From Colivivens sp963645405 (GTDB taxonomy: Bacteria > Bacteroidota > Bacteroidia > Bacteroidales > Bacteroidaceae), in NCBI GenBank assembly GCA_963645405.1, contig CAVISR010000047.1:1-22816 (forward strand): a stretch of 22,816 nucleotides of DNA, read 5' to 3'. The position numbers and the translations under genes were made by a program. Below, in pieces: positions 15,176 to 22,798 of this stretch (positions are counted from its first letter, which is position 1; the number at the start of each line of letters is the position of its first letter). The notes beneath the pieces are model-generated. The model was not told where the DNA came from. It searched no databases and saw only the letters and a list, made by a program, of their open reading frames with translations.

Positions 15176-15249
15176 TTCGCATGGTGAACATCGGCTCTGA
15201 CTGAAGAAAAATAAAGTCGGAGACTTGAGATTTTATGGCTTTCCATGCC

Positions 15250-15277
15250 TTGTTCTGCATTTTTCTTTGTATATTTG
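15250..15277 (+). promoter_or_regulatory. Probable dnaX promoter
   Basis: TATATTTG (15270-15277) matches the -7 consensus TAnnTTTG. The best -33 match, TTG at 15250-15252, has a short 17-bp spacer. The predicted leader is about 100 nt long and includes an imperfect 17-bp direct repeat (AAGAAAGAACA at two places near 15333-15360). Confidence 0.5.
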
Positions 15278-15383
15278 CAGACGATTAGGCTTTGCCCACG
15301 GGAAGGACCTTTTCCCTGCAACTGGACGAGCCAAGAAAGAACACGAGTCAAGAAAGAACAACAGATATCAATTAGCTCAATAA

Positions 15384-17234
15384 ATGAACGATTACATAGT
15401 TTCTGCCAGGAAGTACCGTCCGATGACCTTCGATTCGGTCGTGGGACAGTCGGCTCTCACCACCACTCTGAAGAAATCCATTCAGACGGGTCACTTGGCA
15501 CATGCATATTTGTTTTGCGGTCCGCGAGGCGTGGGCAAGACCACTTGTGCGCGAATCTTTGCAAAGACCATCAACTGTCTGTCACCCAATGCCGACGGCG
15601 AGGCTTGCGGCGAGTGCGAATCGTGTAAGGCATTCAACGAACAGAGGTCGTTGAACATCTACGAACTCGATGCCGCATCGAACAACGGAGTTGAGGAAAT
15701 CAAGAAACTCATTGAACAGACACGCATCCCGCCCCAGGTAGGCAAATACAAGGTGTTCATCATCGACGAGGTCCACATGCTCTCGAATGCCGCTTTCAAT
15801 GCATTCCTCAAGACATTGGAGGAACCGCCTCACTACGTGATTTTCATCCTTGCCACAACCGAGAAGCACAAGTTGTTGCCAACCATCCTCAGCCGATGCC
15901 AGATATACGACTTCAACCGCATGAACATCCAGGACACGGTTGACCATCTCCAGCATGTGGCAGAGAAAGAAGGCATCACAGTCGAACCTGCAGCCTTGCA
16001 CGTGATTGCAGAAAAGGCAGACGGAGGAATGCGCGACGCCCTCTCCATCTTCGACCAGGTTGCAGCGTTCTGCAGCGGCAACATCACCTACAGCCAGACC
16101 ATCGACAACCTGAACGTGCTCGACTACGACTATTACTTCAAGTTGGTCGACATGTTCCTCGGATGCAAAATACCCGACATTCTTGCCACATACAACGACA
16201 TTGTGAGCAAAGGTTTCGAAGGCAACCATTTCATCAACGGACTCAACAACCATTTCCGCAACCTGTTGCTGAGCCGCGACAAGATGATAACCCAACTGAT
16301 GGACGTGAGCCAGGAAGTGCAGGCACGCTACCACGAACAGTCGATTAAATGCAAGCCGCAGTTCATCTACAGCGCCATCCGCAAATGTACCGACTGTGAC
16401 CTCAACTACAAGCTGAGCCAAAACAAGCGCTTGCTGGTGGAAATCACACTGATAGAGATTGCCCAGCTCACACAGGACGACGGCGCTTCCTCGGGGCGTC
16501 GCCCTGCGAAACGTCTTAAACCCATATTCAATGTGGCAGCTGTGAAGAGTTCAGTAGCATCTGCCCCAGCTCAGTCTGCGTCTGCAGCAGCAAATTCTGC
16601 AGCAGGTTCAGCGTACGCAACAACATCGGCACGTCCTGCAGCAGGCTCTGTGCACGCAGCATCATCAGCAACACGTTCTGCAGCAAGTCCTTCAGCAGGT
16701 TCGACAGCAGGTTCTGCAGCCCCAGTCCATCATGCTCCGGTGGCTCCTGCGCCAAAGAGTTCCTCAGTGTTGAAAAGCTTTTCACTCAGAGACCTTGGTT
16801 CGGAAGGCATGGCAGGCAACTCAGTGTCGGAGGCAAAAACCGACGTGCACAGCGAGACAAGGAAAATCGATGCCAATGCAAAGCTCGACCTCTATGAGCT
16901 TCTGACACAAATCAAGATTTACGCCACCAATCTCGATGCATCCCAAGCAGGACTGAAGGCAAGGTTGATGAGAGTGGAACCGACACTCGTGAACGACAAC
17001 ACCTTCGAGTTCGTGGCAGACAATCCGCTGGTGAAGAAACAGTATGATGAACTTGCACCGAAACTCAGCCGATATCTCGCGGAGAAGTTCTGCATGGCAG
17101 AGGTGAACATGCAAGTGAAGGAGTCCGACTACAAGCACAAACAAGTGCTTACACGTGCACAATTGTTCTCCAAGATGAAAGAATCCAATCCTGCATTGGC
17201 GATTCTTGAGAAAGAATTGAAACTTCACCTCTAA
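15384..17234 (+). CDS. dnaX: DNA polymerase III subunit gamma/tau
   Basis: DnaX is the clamp-loader ATPase and, as tau, links the loader to the replicative polymerase and helicase. The 616-residue protein shows Walker A GPRGVGKT (46-53), a zinc module with Cys65, 75, 78 and 81, DAASNNGVEEI (97-107), Walker B FIIDEVHML (125-133), and LEEPPHYVIFILATTE with the sensor 1 region. A stretch of about 80 residues (roughly 390-470) is almost only Ala, Ser, Gly, Thr and Pro, a flexible linker before the C-terminal domain that ends LAILEKELKLHL. I see no A-rich slippery site that would make a separate gamma form. It follows the GH115 gene by 208 bp with its own putative promoter. Confidence 0.98.
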   Translation: MNDYIVSARKYRPMTFDSVVGQSALTTTLKKSIQTGHLAHAYLFCGPRGVGKTTCARIFAKTINCLSPNADGEACGECESCKAFNEQRSLNIYELDAASNNGVEEIKKLIEQTRIPPQVGKYKVFIIDEVHMLSNAAFNAFLKTLEEPPHYVIFILATTEKHKLLPTILSRCQIYDFNRMNIQDTVDHLQHVAEKEGITVEPAALHVIAEKADGGMRDALSIFDQVAAFCSGNITYSQTIDNLNVLDYDYYFKLVDMFLGCKIPDILATYNDIVSKGFEGNHFINGLNNHFRNLLLSRDKMITQLMDVSQEVQARYHEQSIKCKPQFIYSAIRKCTDCDLNYKLSQNKRLLVEITLIEIAQLTQDDGASSGRRPAKRLKPIFNVAAVKSSVASAPAQSASAAANSAAGSAYATTSARPAAGSVHAASSATRSAASPSAGSTAGSAAPVHHAPVAPAPKSSSVLKSFSLRDLGSEGMAGNSVSEAKTDVHSETRKIDANAKLDLYELLTQIKIYATNLDASQAGLKARLMRVEPTLVNDNTFEFVADNPLVKKQYDELAPKLSRYLAEKFCMAEVNMQVKESDYKHKQVLTRAQLFSKMKESNPALAILEKELKLHL

Positions 17235-17304
17235 AAGTTTGGTCGTTACAATAAGTTTTGCTAACTTCGCTGCGAATTTAGGACGGCAATCATAATCGAG
17301 TGAA

Positions 17305-17601
17305 ATGAAACATACATTCCGACACTATCTGTTGAAGTACAAATATGTGATATCGATCGCTGTTTTTGCCGTGTTCATCGGTTTCGTTGGAGACCATTGC
17401 CTGGTTCAGCGCATGGTTCAGAAAAACGAGATTGAAGACCTCAAACAGGAAATAAATACACAGATTAAGACATACAAGAAAGACAAGGACGAATTAAACA
17501 AGATCCAGAACAATCCCGAAGCTGTGAAGCGGGTGGCACATGAGAAGTATTATATGAAAAATGAAGATGAAGATATCTTCGTGTTTGACGAGAGTGAGTG
17601 A
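17305..17601 (+). CDS. FtsB/DivIC-like septum formation initiator protein
   Basis: This 98-residue protein has the layout of FtsB/DivIC: a short cytoplasmic N-terminus, one membrane helix (about residues 14-33, YVISIAVFAVFIGFVG), then a periplasmic coiled coil (about 38-68, NEIEDLKQEINTQIKTYKKD) and the family's closing pattern NPEAVKRVAHEKYYMKNEDEDIFVF, which matches the typical 'R-x-E-Y-M-x-P-G-E' region. In the divisome such proteins complex with FtsL and FtsQ. It lies 70 bp after dnaX and 11 bp before the next gene, so it probably heads a short operon ending with purB. Confidence 0.92.
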   Translation: MKHTFRHYLLKYKYVISIAVFAVFIGFVGDHCLVQRMVQKNEIEDLKQEINTQIKTYKKDKDELNKIQNNPEAVKRVAHEKYYMKNEDEDIFVFDESE

Positions 17602-17612
17602 CAATTGTATAA

Positions 17613-18008
17613 ATGAATAAAGAAAAGATATTGACAGGTATTACCAATGCGGGCGAAGTCCTGGTTCTGATAGGAGCTTCCCTTTGGATTACTGGCTGGA
17701 AATTCACTGATTACATCTTCGCTGCAGGGGCAGTGCTCTTTGTTGCAGGCCGCTTGGCTGAACACCACGACGAGACACGCAACATCGCACTCAAGCGACT
17801 CTATGTGCAGAGAATCATCGGCTGCGTGATGCTCATACTGTCAGTCCTGCTCATGTTCTTCCATTCTCAGGTCAACGGATTCGTGATATCCGACTACATG
17901 GTTCATGCCTCATCCACAGCCTGGCTTGTGCCTTTCATGATATTTGCAGTAATAGAAGTTTATACAGCATTCCGCATACCAGCGGAACTAAAAAAAGAAA
18001 TACAATGA
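17613..18008 (+). CDS. Uncharacterised four-helix membrane protein
   Basis: I do not recognise a named family. The 131-residue protein has four predicted membrane helices at about residues 14-31, 33-48, 66-83 and 99-118. A charged loop between helices two and three (AEHHDETRNIALKRLYVQR) and a Lys/Glu C-terminus are probably on the same side. Its start is 11 bp after the DivIC-like gene, and its stop overlaps the purB start codon (ATGA), so the three genes are very likely translated together. The position next to a divisome gene suggests an envelope role, but this is inference only. Confidence 0.85.
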   Translation: MNKEKILTGITNAGEVLVLIGASLWITGWKFTDYIFAAGAVLFVAGRLAEHHDETRNIALKRLYVQRIIGCVMLILSVLLMFFHSQVNGFVISDYMVHASSTAWLVPFMIFAVIEVYTAFRIPAELKKEIQ

Positions 18009-19342
18009 TATTATCAAATCTAACAGCAGTAACTCCCATCGACGGACGCTACGGATCAAAGACCGAATGTCTTGCTCCATACTTCTCTGAATATGCCCTT
18101 ATAAAGTACCGTGTCAGAGTGGAAATAGAATATTTCATCACCCTCACCGGTTTCCTGCATATCTTCGATGTGGCAAAAGCTGAAGACCAGTTGCGCGGCA
18201 TCTACCAGAATTTCTCGCTGGAAGATGCTGAGAGAGTGAAGGAAATAGAAAAGACAACCAACCACGACGTGAAAGCTGTTGAATATTTCATCAAGGAGAA
18301 GTTCGACGAGATTGGCGGACTCGAGCCCTACAAGGAGTACATCCATTTCGGACTTACCAGCCAGGACATCAACAACACCAGCGTGCCTTTGTCAATCAAG
18401 GATGCACTCAATGAAGTCTACTATCCGATGATTGAGGAGCTGATTTCACAGCTCAAGGACTATGCCGAGGAATGGAAAGACATCCCGATGCTGGCAAAGA
18501 CCCACGGACAGCCAGCCTCACCAACACGTCTGGGCAAGGAAATACAAGTGTTCGTCTATCGTCTGACCGAACAGCTCAACCAGTTGAAGGCTTGCAAGAT
18601 TACAGCCAAGTTCGGAGGTGCCACAGGCAACTACAATGCACATCATGTGGCATATCCGGAATATGACTGGAGAGAGTTCGGCAACAAGTTCGTCAGCGAG
18701 AAACTCGGACTGGAACGCGAGCAGTGGACAACACAGATAAGCAATTACGACAATCTCGGTGCAGTGTTCAATGCCATGAACCGCATCAACACCATAATGA
18801 TTGACCTCGACCGCGATTTCTGGATGTACGTGTCAATGGAATACTTCAAGCAGAAAATCAAGGAAGGCGAAGTCGGCTCAAGCGCCATGCCTCACAAAGT
18901 CAATCCGATAGACTTCGAGAACTCAGAAGGCAACCTTGGCATTGCCAATGCCATTCTGATTCATCTTGCCAACAAACTACCGGTGTCACGCCTGCAGCGC
19001 GACTTGACCGATTCCACAGTGCTTCGCAATGTAGGCGTTCCGATGGGACACATGGTCATTGCCATTCAGAGCACACTCAAAGGACTGCGCAAGCTGTTGA
19101 TAAATAAAGCTGCAATACAGCGCGACCTCGACAATTGCTGGGCAGTGTGTGCTGAGGGAATACAGACCATCCTTCGTCGTGAAGGCTATCCAAAGCCTTA
19201 TGAAACACTGAAGGCTCTGACCCGCACAAACAAGACCATTACAGAGGAAAGTATCCGTCAGTTCATCGACGAACTGAACGTGAGCGACAGCGTGAAGGAT
19301 GAACTCAGAAAGATTACACCAAGCACATACTTCGGCATGTAA
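18005..19342 (+). CDS. purB: Adenylosuccinate lyase
   Basis: PurB catalyses two fumarate-releasing steps of purine synthesis: SAICAR to AICAR, and adenylosuccinate to AMP. The 445 residues match the E. coli-type enzyme. Visible superfamily motifs are TSQDINNTSV (118-127), KTHGQPASPTRLGKE (165-179), and the fumarate-lyase signature GSSAMPHKVNPIDFENSEGN (291-310) with the catalytic Ser in the mobile SS loop (292-293). The ATG overlaps the stop of the preceding membrane-protein gene by 4 bp. The next gene starts 77 bp later; no clear terminator or promoter is visible in that gap. Confidence 0.98.
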   Translation: MILSNLTAVTPIDGRYGSKTECLAPYFSEYALIKYRVRVEIEYFITLTGFLHIFDVAKAEDQLRGIYQNFSLEDAERVKEIEKTTNHDVKAVEYFIKEKFDEIGGLEPYKEYIHFGLTSQDINNTSVPLSIKDALNEVYYPMIEELISQLKDYAEEWKDIPMLAKTHGQPASPTRLGKEIQVFVYRLTEQLNQLKACKITAKFGGATGNYNAHHVAYPEYDWREFGNKFVSEKLGLEREQWTTQISNYDNLGAVFNAMNRINTIMIDLDRDFWMYVSMEYFKQKIKEGEVGSSAMPHKVNPIDFENSEGNLGIANAILIHLANKLPVSRLQRDLTDSTVLRNVGVPMGHMVIAIQSTLKGLRKLLINKAAIQRDLDNCWAVCAEGIQTILRREGYPKPYETLKALTRTNKTITEESIRQFIDELNVSDSVKDELRKITPSTYFGM

Positions 19343-19419
19343 ACAGTCACTCAGACAATAGGAAACGAACAATTTTATGTGAATAAAAGATATAACAAGA
19401 ACAACAAAACATCAAACTT

Positions 19420-20721
19420 ATGGAGAATGAGAATCGACAGGAGAATGCCAGTGAAAAACGTCCGCAGCGTCCACGATTTATAAAGAGTGAACGTTCGTAC
19501 CATGCAAATGGAAGCACAGGCGAATTCAGTTCATACCGCCAGTCAAGCGGATATGACTCACGAAATAACGGCGAACACCGCCAGTACAACAACTATGGCA
19601 ACAACCGCCAAGGTGGCAACGGCAACGGCTACAACCGTGACGGACAGCAGCACGGCGGAGGCTACAACAACAACCGCCAGAGTGGCTACAACAATAACCG
19701 TGGCAACCAGCAGGGTGGCGGCTATGGCAACAACCGTCAGGGTGGCTACAACAACAATCGCGGCAACCAACAGGGTGGCGGCTATGGCAACAACCGCCAG
19801 GGTGGCTATGGCAACAACCGCTATGGTCAGCAAGGCGGAGGCTACAACAATAACCGTGGCAACCAGAGAGGTGGCTACAACAATAACAACCATCGTCAGG
19901 GTGGGGCAGGCATGTTCCGTCCACAGGGCAGCTACAATCCAAATGCAAAGTACAGCCAGAAGAAGCAGATTGAATACAAGGAATATCTGACTGATCCGGA
20001 TGCTCCTATCCGCTTGAACAAGTTCCTTGCCAATGCAGGTGTATGCTCACGTCGTGAGGCAGACGAATTCATCCAAGCAGGAGTGGTGAAGGTGAACGGC
20101 GAAGTGGTTACAGAACTTGGAACCAAAGTGCAGCGCACCGACCAGATTCATTTCCACGACCAGCTGGTAAGCCTTGAGAAGAAGGTATATGTCATCCTCA
20201 ACAAGCCAAAAGACTATGTGACTACATCCGACGACCCGCAGGCACGCAAGACAGTCATGGACCTCGTACGCAACTGCTGCCGTGAACGAATCTATCCAGT
20301 AGGTCGACTCGACCGCAACACAACCGGTGTACTTCTTTTCACAAACGACGGAGAACTGGCATCAAAGCTCACCCATCCAAAGTTCCTCAAGAAAAAGATC
20401 TATCACGTTTACCTCGACAAGAACTGTACTTCAGCCGACATCCAGAAGATTGCCGACGGAGTGACATTGGAAGACGGTGTAATCCATGCAGATGCAATAA
20501 GCTATGCCAGCGATGTCGACCATAAGCAAGTGGGCATTGAAATCCATTCAGGCAAGAACCGTATCGTCCGCCGTATCTTCGAGTCACTCGGCTATCGCGT
20601 CATCCGACTCGACCGTGTGATGTTTGCCGGACTCACAAAGAAAGGACTCAAACGTGGCGACTGGCGTTTCCTCACCGAGCAGGAAGTGGCTATGCTCCAC
20701 ATGAACACACAGAATATGTAA
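19420..20721 (+). CDS. RluB/RsuA-family pseudouridine synthase with Asn/Gly/Arg-rich N-terminus
   Basis: The catalytic half is a RsuA/RluB/E/F-type pseudouridine synthase: an S4 RNA-binding domain (about residues 197-245, RLNKFLANAGVCSRREADEFI) followed by VILNKPKDYVT and the active-site motif GRLDRNTTGVLLFTNDGEL with catalytic Asp298. It most resembles RluB (23S rRNA U2605), though the exact target cannot be read here. The first 170 or so residues are low complexity: repeats of GYNNNRGNQQGGGYGNNRQG (a 20-residue unit seen twice at about 89-129) and variants, rich in Asn, Gly, Arg, Gln and Tyr, preceded by a charged segment. Such extensions are often seen in Bacteroidota members and are probably disordered and RNA-binding. 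A weak hairpin terminator follows. Confidence 0.93.
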   Translation: MENENRQENASEKRPQRPRFIKSERSYHANGSTGEFSSYRQSSGYDSRNNGEHRQYNNYGNNRQGGNGNGYNRDGQQHGGGYNNNRQSGYNNNRGNQQGGGYGNNRQGGYNNNRGNQQGGGYGNNRQGGYGNNRYGQQGGGYNNNRGNQRGGYNNNNHRQGGAGMFRPQGSYNPNAKYSQKKQIEYKEYLTDPDAPIRLNKFLANAGVCSRREADEFIQAGVVKVNGEVVTELGTKVQRTDQIHFHDQLVSLEKKVYVILNKPKDYVTTSDDPQARKTVMDLVRNCCRERIYPVGRLDRNTTGVLLFTNDGELASKLTHPKFLKKKIYHVYLDKNCTSADIQKIADGVTLEDGVIHADAISYASDVDHKQVGIEIHSGKNRIVRRIFESLGYRVIRLDRVMFAGLTKKGLKRGDWRFLTEQEVAMLHMNTQNM

Positions 20722-20730
20722 AACAAGCAA

Positions 20731-20752
20731 ACCGCCGCCTCCATGCGGCGGT
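20731..20752 (+). terminator. Weak terminator hairpin after the pseudouridine synthase gene
   Basis: ACCGCCGC and GCGGCGGT pair over 8 bp with a 6-base loop, 9 bp after the stop codon. The following CTTAAATATATAG is A/T-rich but lacks a real T-run, so termination may be partial. Confidence 0.6.
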
Positions 20753-20775
20753 CTTAAATATATAGTTTTGCTAAA

Positions 20776-22197
20776 ATGAAAAGAACAAAGATAGTTGACT
20801 TGCTGCAACGTAAAGACTACGGAGCAGAAGTCTGCGTAAAAGGATGGGTCAGAACAAAGCGTGGAAGCAAATCAGTGAATTTCATCGCAATGAATGATGG
20901 TTCCACTATCAACAATGTTCAAGTAGTTGCTGATGTTGAGAAGTTCGACCCTGAGATGATGAAACTCATCACTACCGGTGCTTGCCTTGCAGTTGAAGGC
21001 ACAATGGTTCAGAGCATCGGTTCCGGACAGGCAGTCGAGGTGCAGGCAACCGGCATCCAGGTGCTCGGTACTTGTCCTTCAGACTATCCGATGCAGAAGA
21101 AAGGACAAAGCTTCGAATACATGCGCCAGTATGCACACCTCCGCCTCCGCACCAATACGTTTGGAGCAGTCATGCGCATACGCCACAACATGGCAATGGC
21201 AATCCATTCCTATTTCCATGAGCACGGATTCTTCTATTTCAACACCCCAATCATCACAGCATCCGACTGTGAGGGTGCAGGACAGATGTTCCAGGTGACA
21301 ACCAAGAACCTCTACGACCTGAAGAAAGACGAGAACGGAGCAATCATCTACGATGATGACTTCTTCGGAAAACAAGCTTCACTCACCGTGAGCGGACAGC
21401 TCGAAGGAGAACTCGGAGCAACAGCACTTGGACAAATCTATACGTTCGGCCCTACATTCCGTGCGGAGAACAGCAACACACCGCGCCACTTGGCAGAGTT
21501 CTGGATGATTGAGCCCGAGGTTGCCTTCATCGACCTGCCCGAACTGATGGACCTTGAAGAGGACTTCATCAAGTATTGCGTGCGTTGGGCACTTAATCAC
21601 TGCAAGGACGACCTTGAGTTCCTCAACAAGATGATTGACAAAGGCTTGATTGAACGTCTTGAAGGAGTGGTAAAAGAAAGCTTCGTGCGTTTGCCCTACA
21701 CAGAAGGCATCGAAATCCTGCATCAGGCAATCAAGAACGGCAGGAAGTTTGAGTTCCCGTGCGAATGGGGCGATGACCTTGCATCCGAGCATGAGCGCTA
21801 TCTGGTGGAAGAACATTTCAAGAAACCAGTCATCATGACAAACTATCCAAAGAAAATCAAGGCGTTCTACATGAAGAAAGATGCCGAGAAGCCAGTTTAC
21901 GAAGGAAAGGAAATGGAAGAGACCGTACAGGGCACAGATGTATTGTTCCCGCAGATTGGCGAAATCATCGGCGGTTCAGTACGTGAAGAAGACTACGACA
22001 AGTTGATGGAAGAAATCACAGATCGCAAGATTCCAATGAAAGACATGTGGTGGTATCTCGACACCCGCAAGTTTGGAACCTGTCCTCACGGAGGATTCGG
22101 CCTTGGCTTCGAGCGTCTGATACTCTTCGTCACAGGAATGCAGAACATACGCGATGTCATCCCATTCCCGCGCACTCCAAAGTCCGCAGAATTCTAA
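20776..22197 (+). CDS. asnS: Asparaginyl-tRNA synthetase
   Basis: This class IIb synthetase charges tRNA-Asn with asparagine. The 473-residue protein has an N-terminal OB-fold anticodon-binding domain (about 1-110; VKGWVRTKRGSKSVNFIAMNDGS), the linker YMRQYAHLRLRTNTFGAVMRIRH, motif 2 TFRAENSNTPRHLAEFWMIEPE and motif 3 GFGLGFERLILF, ending in the IRDVIPFPRTPKSAEF segment characteristic of AsnRS. The start ATG at 20776 lies 54 bp after the preceding gene. A possible TAGTTTTG box ends only 5 bp before the ATG and lacks a -33 partner, so the promoter is unclear. A good terminator follows. Confidence 0.98.
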   Translation: MKRTKIVDLLQRKDYGAEVCVKGWVRTKRGSKSVNFIAMNDGSTINNVQVVADVEKFDPEMMKLITTGACLAVEGTMVQSIGSGQAVEVQATGIQVLGTCPSDYPMQKKGQSFEYMRQYAHLRLRTNTFGAVMRIRHNMAMAIHSYFHEHGFFYFNTPIITASDCEGAGQMFQVTTKNLYDLKKDENGAIIYDDDFFGKQASLTVSGQLEGELGATALGQIYTFGPTFRAENSNTPRHLAEFWMIEPEVAFIDLPELMDLEEDFIKYCVRWALNHCKDDLEFLNKMIDKGLIERLEGVVKESFVRLPYTEGIEILHQAIKNGRKFEFPCEWGDDLASEHERYLVEEHFKKPVIMTNYPKKIKAFYMKKDAEKPVYEGKEMEETVQGTDVLFPQIGEIIGGSVREEDYDKLMEEITDRKIPMKDMWWYLDTRKFGTCPHGGFGLGFERLILFVTGMQNIRDVIPFPRTPKSAEF

Positions 22198-22242
22198 TCC
22201 AAGCGATCAAACATCGTTCTCAATTAAATGATATCAACAAAG

Positions 22243-22271
22243 AAGCCGTTGCAATTTTGCGCGGCTTTTTT
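22243..22271 (+). terminator. Terminator of asnS
   Basis: AAGCCG (22243-22248) pairs with CGGCTT (22262-22267), extendable to about 10 bp with A-T and G-T pairs, and the stem ends in a run of six T. It lies 45 bp past the stop codon. Confidence 0.85.
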
Positions 22272-22363
22272 GTGGTATATTGTGACTCTGCTTTGGACTG
22301 GGACGGGCGAACTGGAGAGCGAGCCGCAATAGTAACACAAGCGCTCGACGAAAGCATCAGCGC

Positions 22364-22453
22364 TAGGAGCTAGCTCTCTCCGAGAGCGTTAAAGCGAGTG
22401 CAGTCTTGTGCGTTGTAAAACAATAGCGAGCATTCGCTCGAACGTCATCGAAA
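22364..22453 (+). repeat. REPIN-like element, copy lacking the right arm
   Basis: The left arm is TAGGAG, CTA, stem GCTCTC, loop TCC, stem GAGAGC. The central hairpin CGAGC-ATTC-GCTCG is present. The first 35 bp are identical to those of the next copy, which starts exactly 90 bp later, so this copy is cut off where the second begins. Confidence 0.8.
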
Positions 22454-22568
22454 TAGGAGCTAGCTCTCTCCGAGAGCGTTAAAGCGAGCTCGGGCTTGTG
22501 GGCTGTAAAAAAATGCGAGCCATGGCTCGAGAGTCTTCGTCTACGCCGTCGGAGACGGCTGACTCCTA
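22454..22568. repeat. REPIN-like element, full-length copy 2
   Basis: This 115-bp element runs from TAGGAG to CTCCTA. Left arm: stem GCTCTC, loop TCC, stem GAGAGC. Right arm, minus strand: TAGGAG, TCA, stem GCCGTC, loop TCC, stem GACGGC. The centre is the perfect palindrome CGAGCCATGGCTCG. It aligns gaplessly to the reverse complement of 93-207. Confidence 0.85.
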
Positions 22569-22576
22569 CCATGCGG

Positions 22577-22612
22577 CTTGAAATACTAAGCGAGCATTTG
22601 CTCGAATGCAAC
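22577..22612 (+). repeat. Relic of a REPIN-like element (central part)
   Basis: GCGAGCATTTGCTCGAATGC resembles the centre of the copy at 22364 (GCGAGCATTCGCTCGAACGT), preceded by a similar A-rich stretch. No arms are recognisable. Confidence 0.5.
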
Positions 22613-22647
22613 CGTCTAGCACTCATAGAACCTTCTTCGCTGTTTTT

Positions 22648-22670
22648 GCTTGCGTAGCAAGCTTGTTTTT
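22648..22670 (+). terminator. Terminator-like hairpin with T-run
   Basis: GCTTGC and GCAAGC pair around the loop GTA, followed by TTGTTTTT. No gene feeds into it from the left other than asnS, which already has a terminator, so it may be just another palindrome of this region. Confidence 0.4.
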
Positions 22671-22673
22671 GCT

Positions 22674-22798
22674 CGATGGATATGGAATGCAGCGTGCTGC
22701 ATAGAAGTGGAGTTCTTATTGACAGTGGGAGCTTGCTCACTAACTGGCAATAGGAACTTCGCTTCGTCAGCTTTCAAAGAAAGCTTCCATATCCATCG
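22674..22798. repeat. 125-bp inverted-repeat element of a second type
   Basis: Perfect 14-bp inverted ends CGATGGATATGGAA (22674-22687) and TTCCATATCCATCG (22785-22798) enclose the element. Directly inside each end is a hairpin: TGCAGC-GT-GCTGCA on the left, and AGCTTTC-AAA-GAAAGCT on the right (sharing one base with the inverted end). No open frame of note is inside. Confidence 0.75.

Noticed and set aside
15582..16421. A 279-residue minus-strand frame opposite dnaX
   Set aside because: It is antisense to the conserved ATPase domain of dnaX and its composition (Val, Glu, Asp-rich) mirrors the codon use of that gene.
16490..16870. Programmed frameshift in dnaX producing a gamma form
   Set aside because: No A-AAA-AAG-like slippery sequence with a following hairpin is visible; the A-runs present are no longer than five.
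17670..17690. Another REPIN-like arm (TAGGAGCTTCCC)
   Set aside because: It lies inside a coding sequence and has no TCC-loop hairpin after it; similar chance matches occur at about 314 and 12129 within genes.
20763..20770. TAGTTTTG as the asnS promoter
   Set aside because: It matches TAnnTTTG but ends 5 bp before the ATG and has no -33 partner. It would force a leaderless or truncated transcript.
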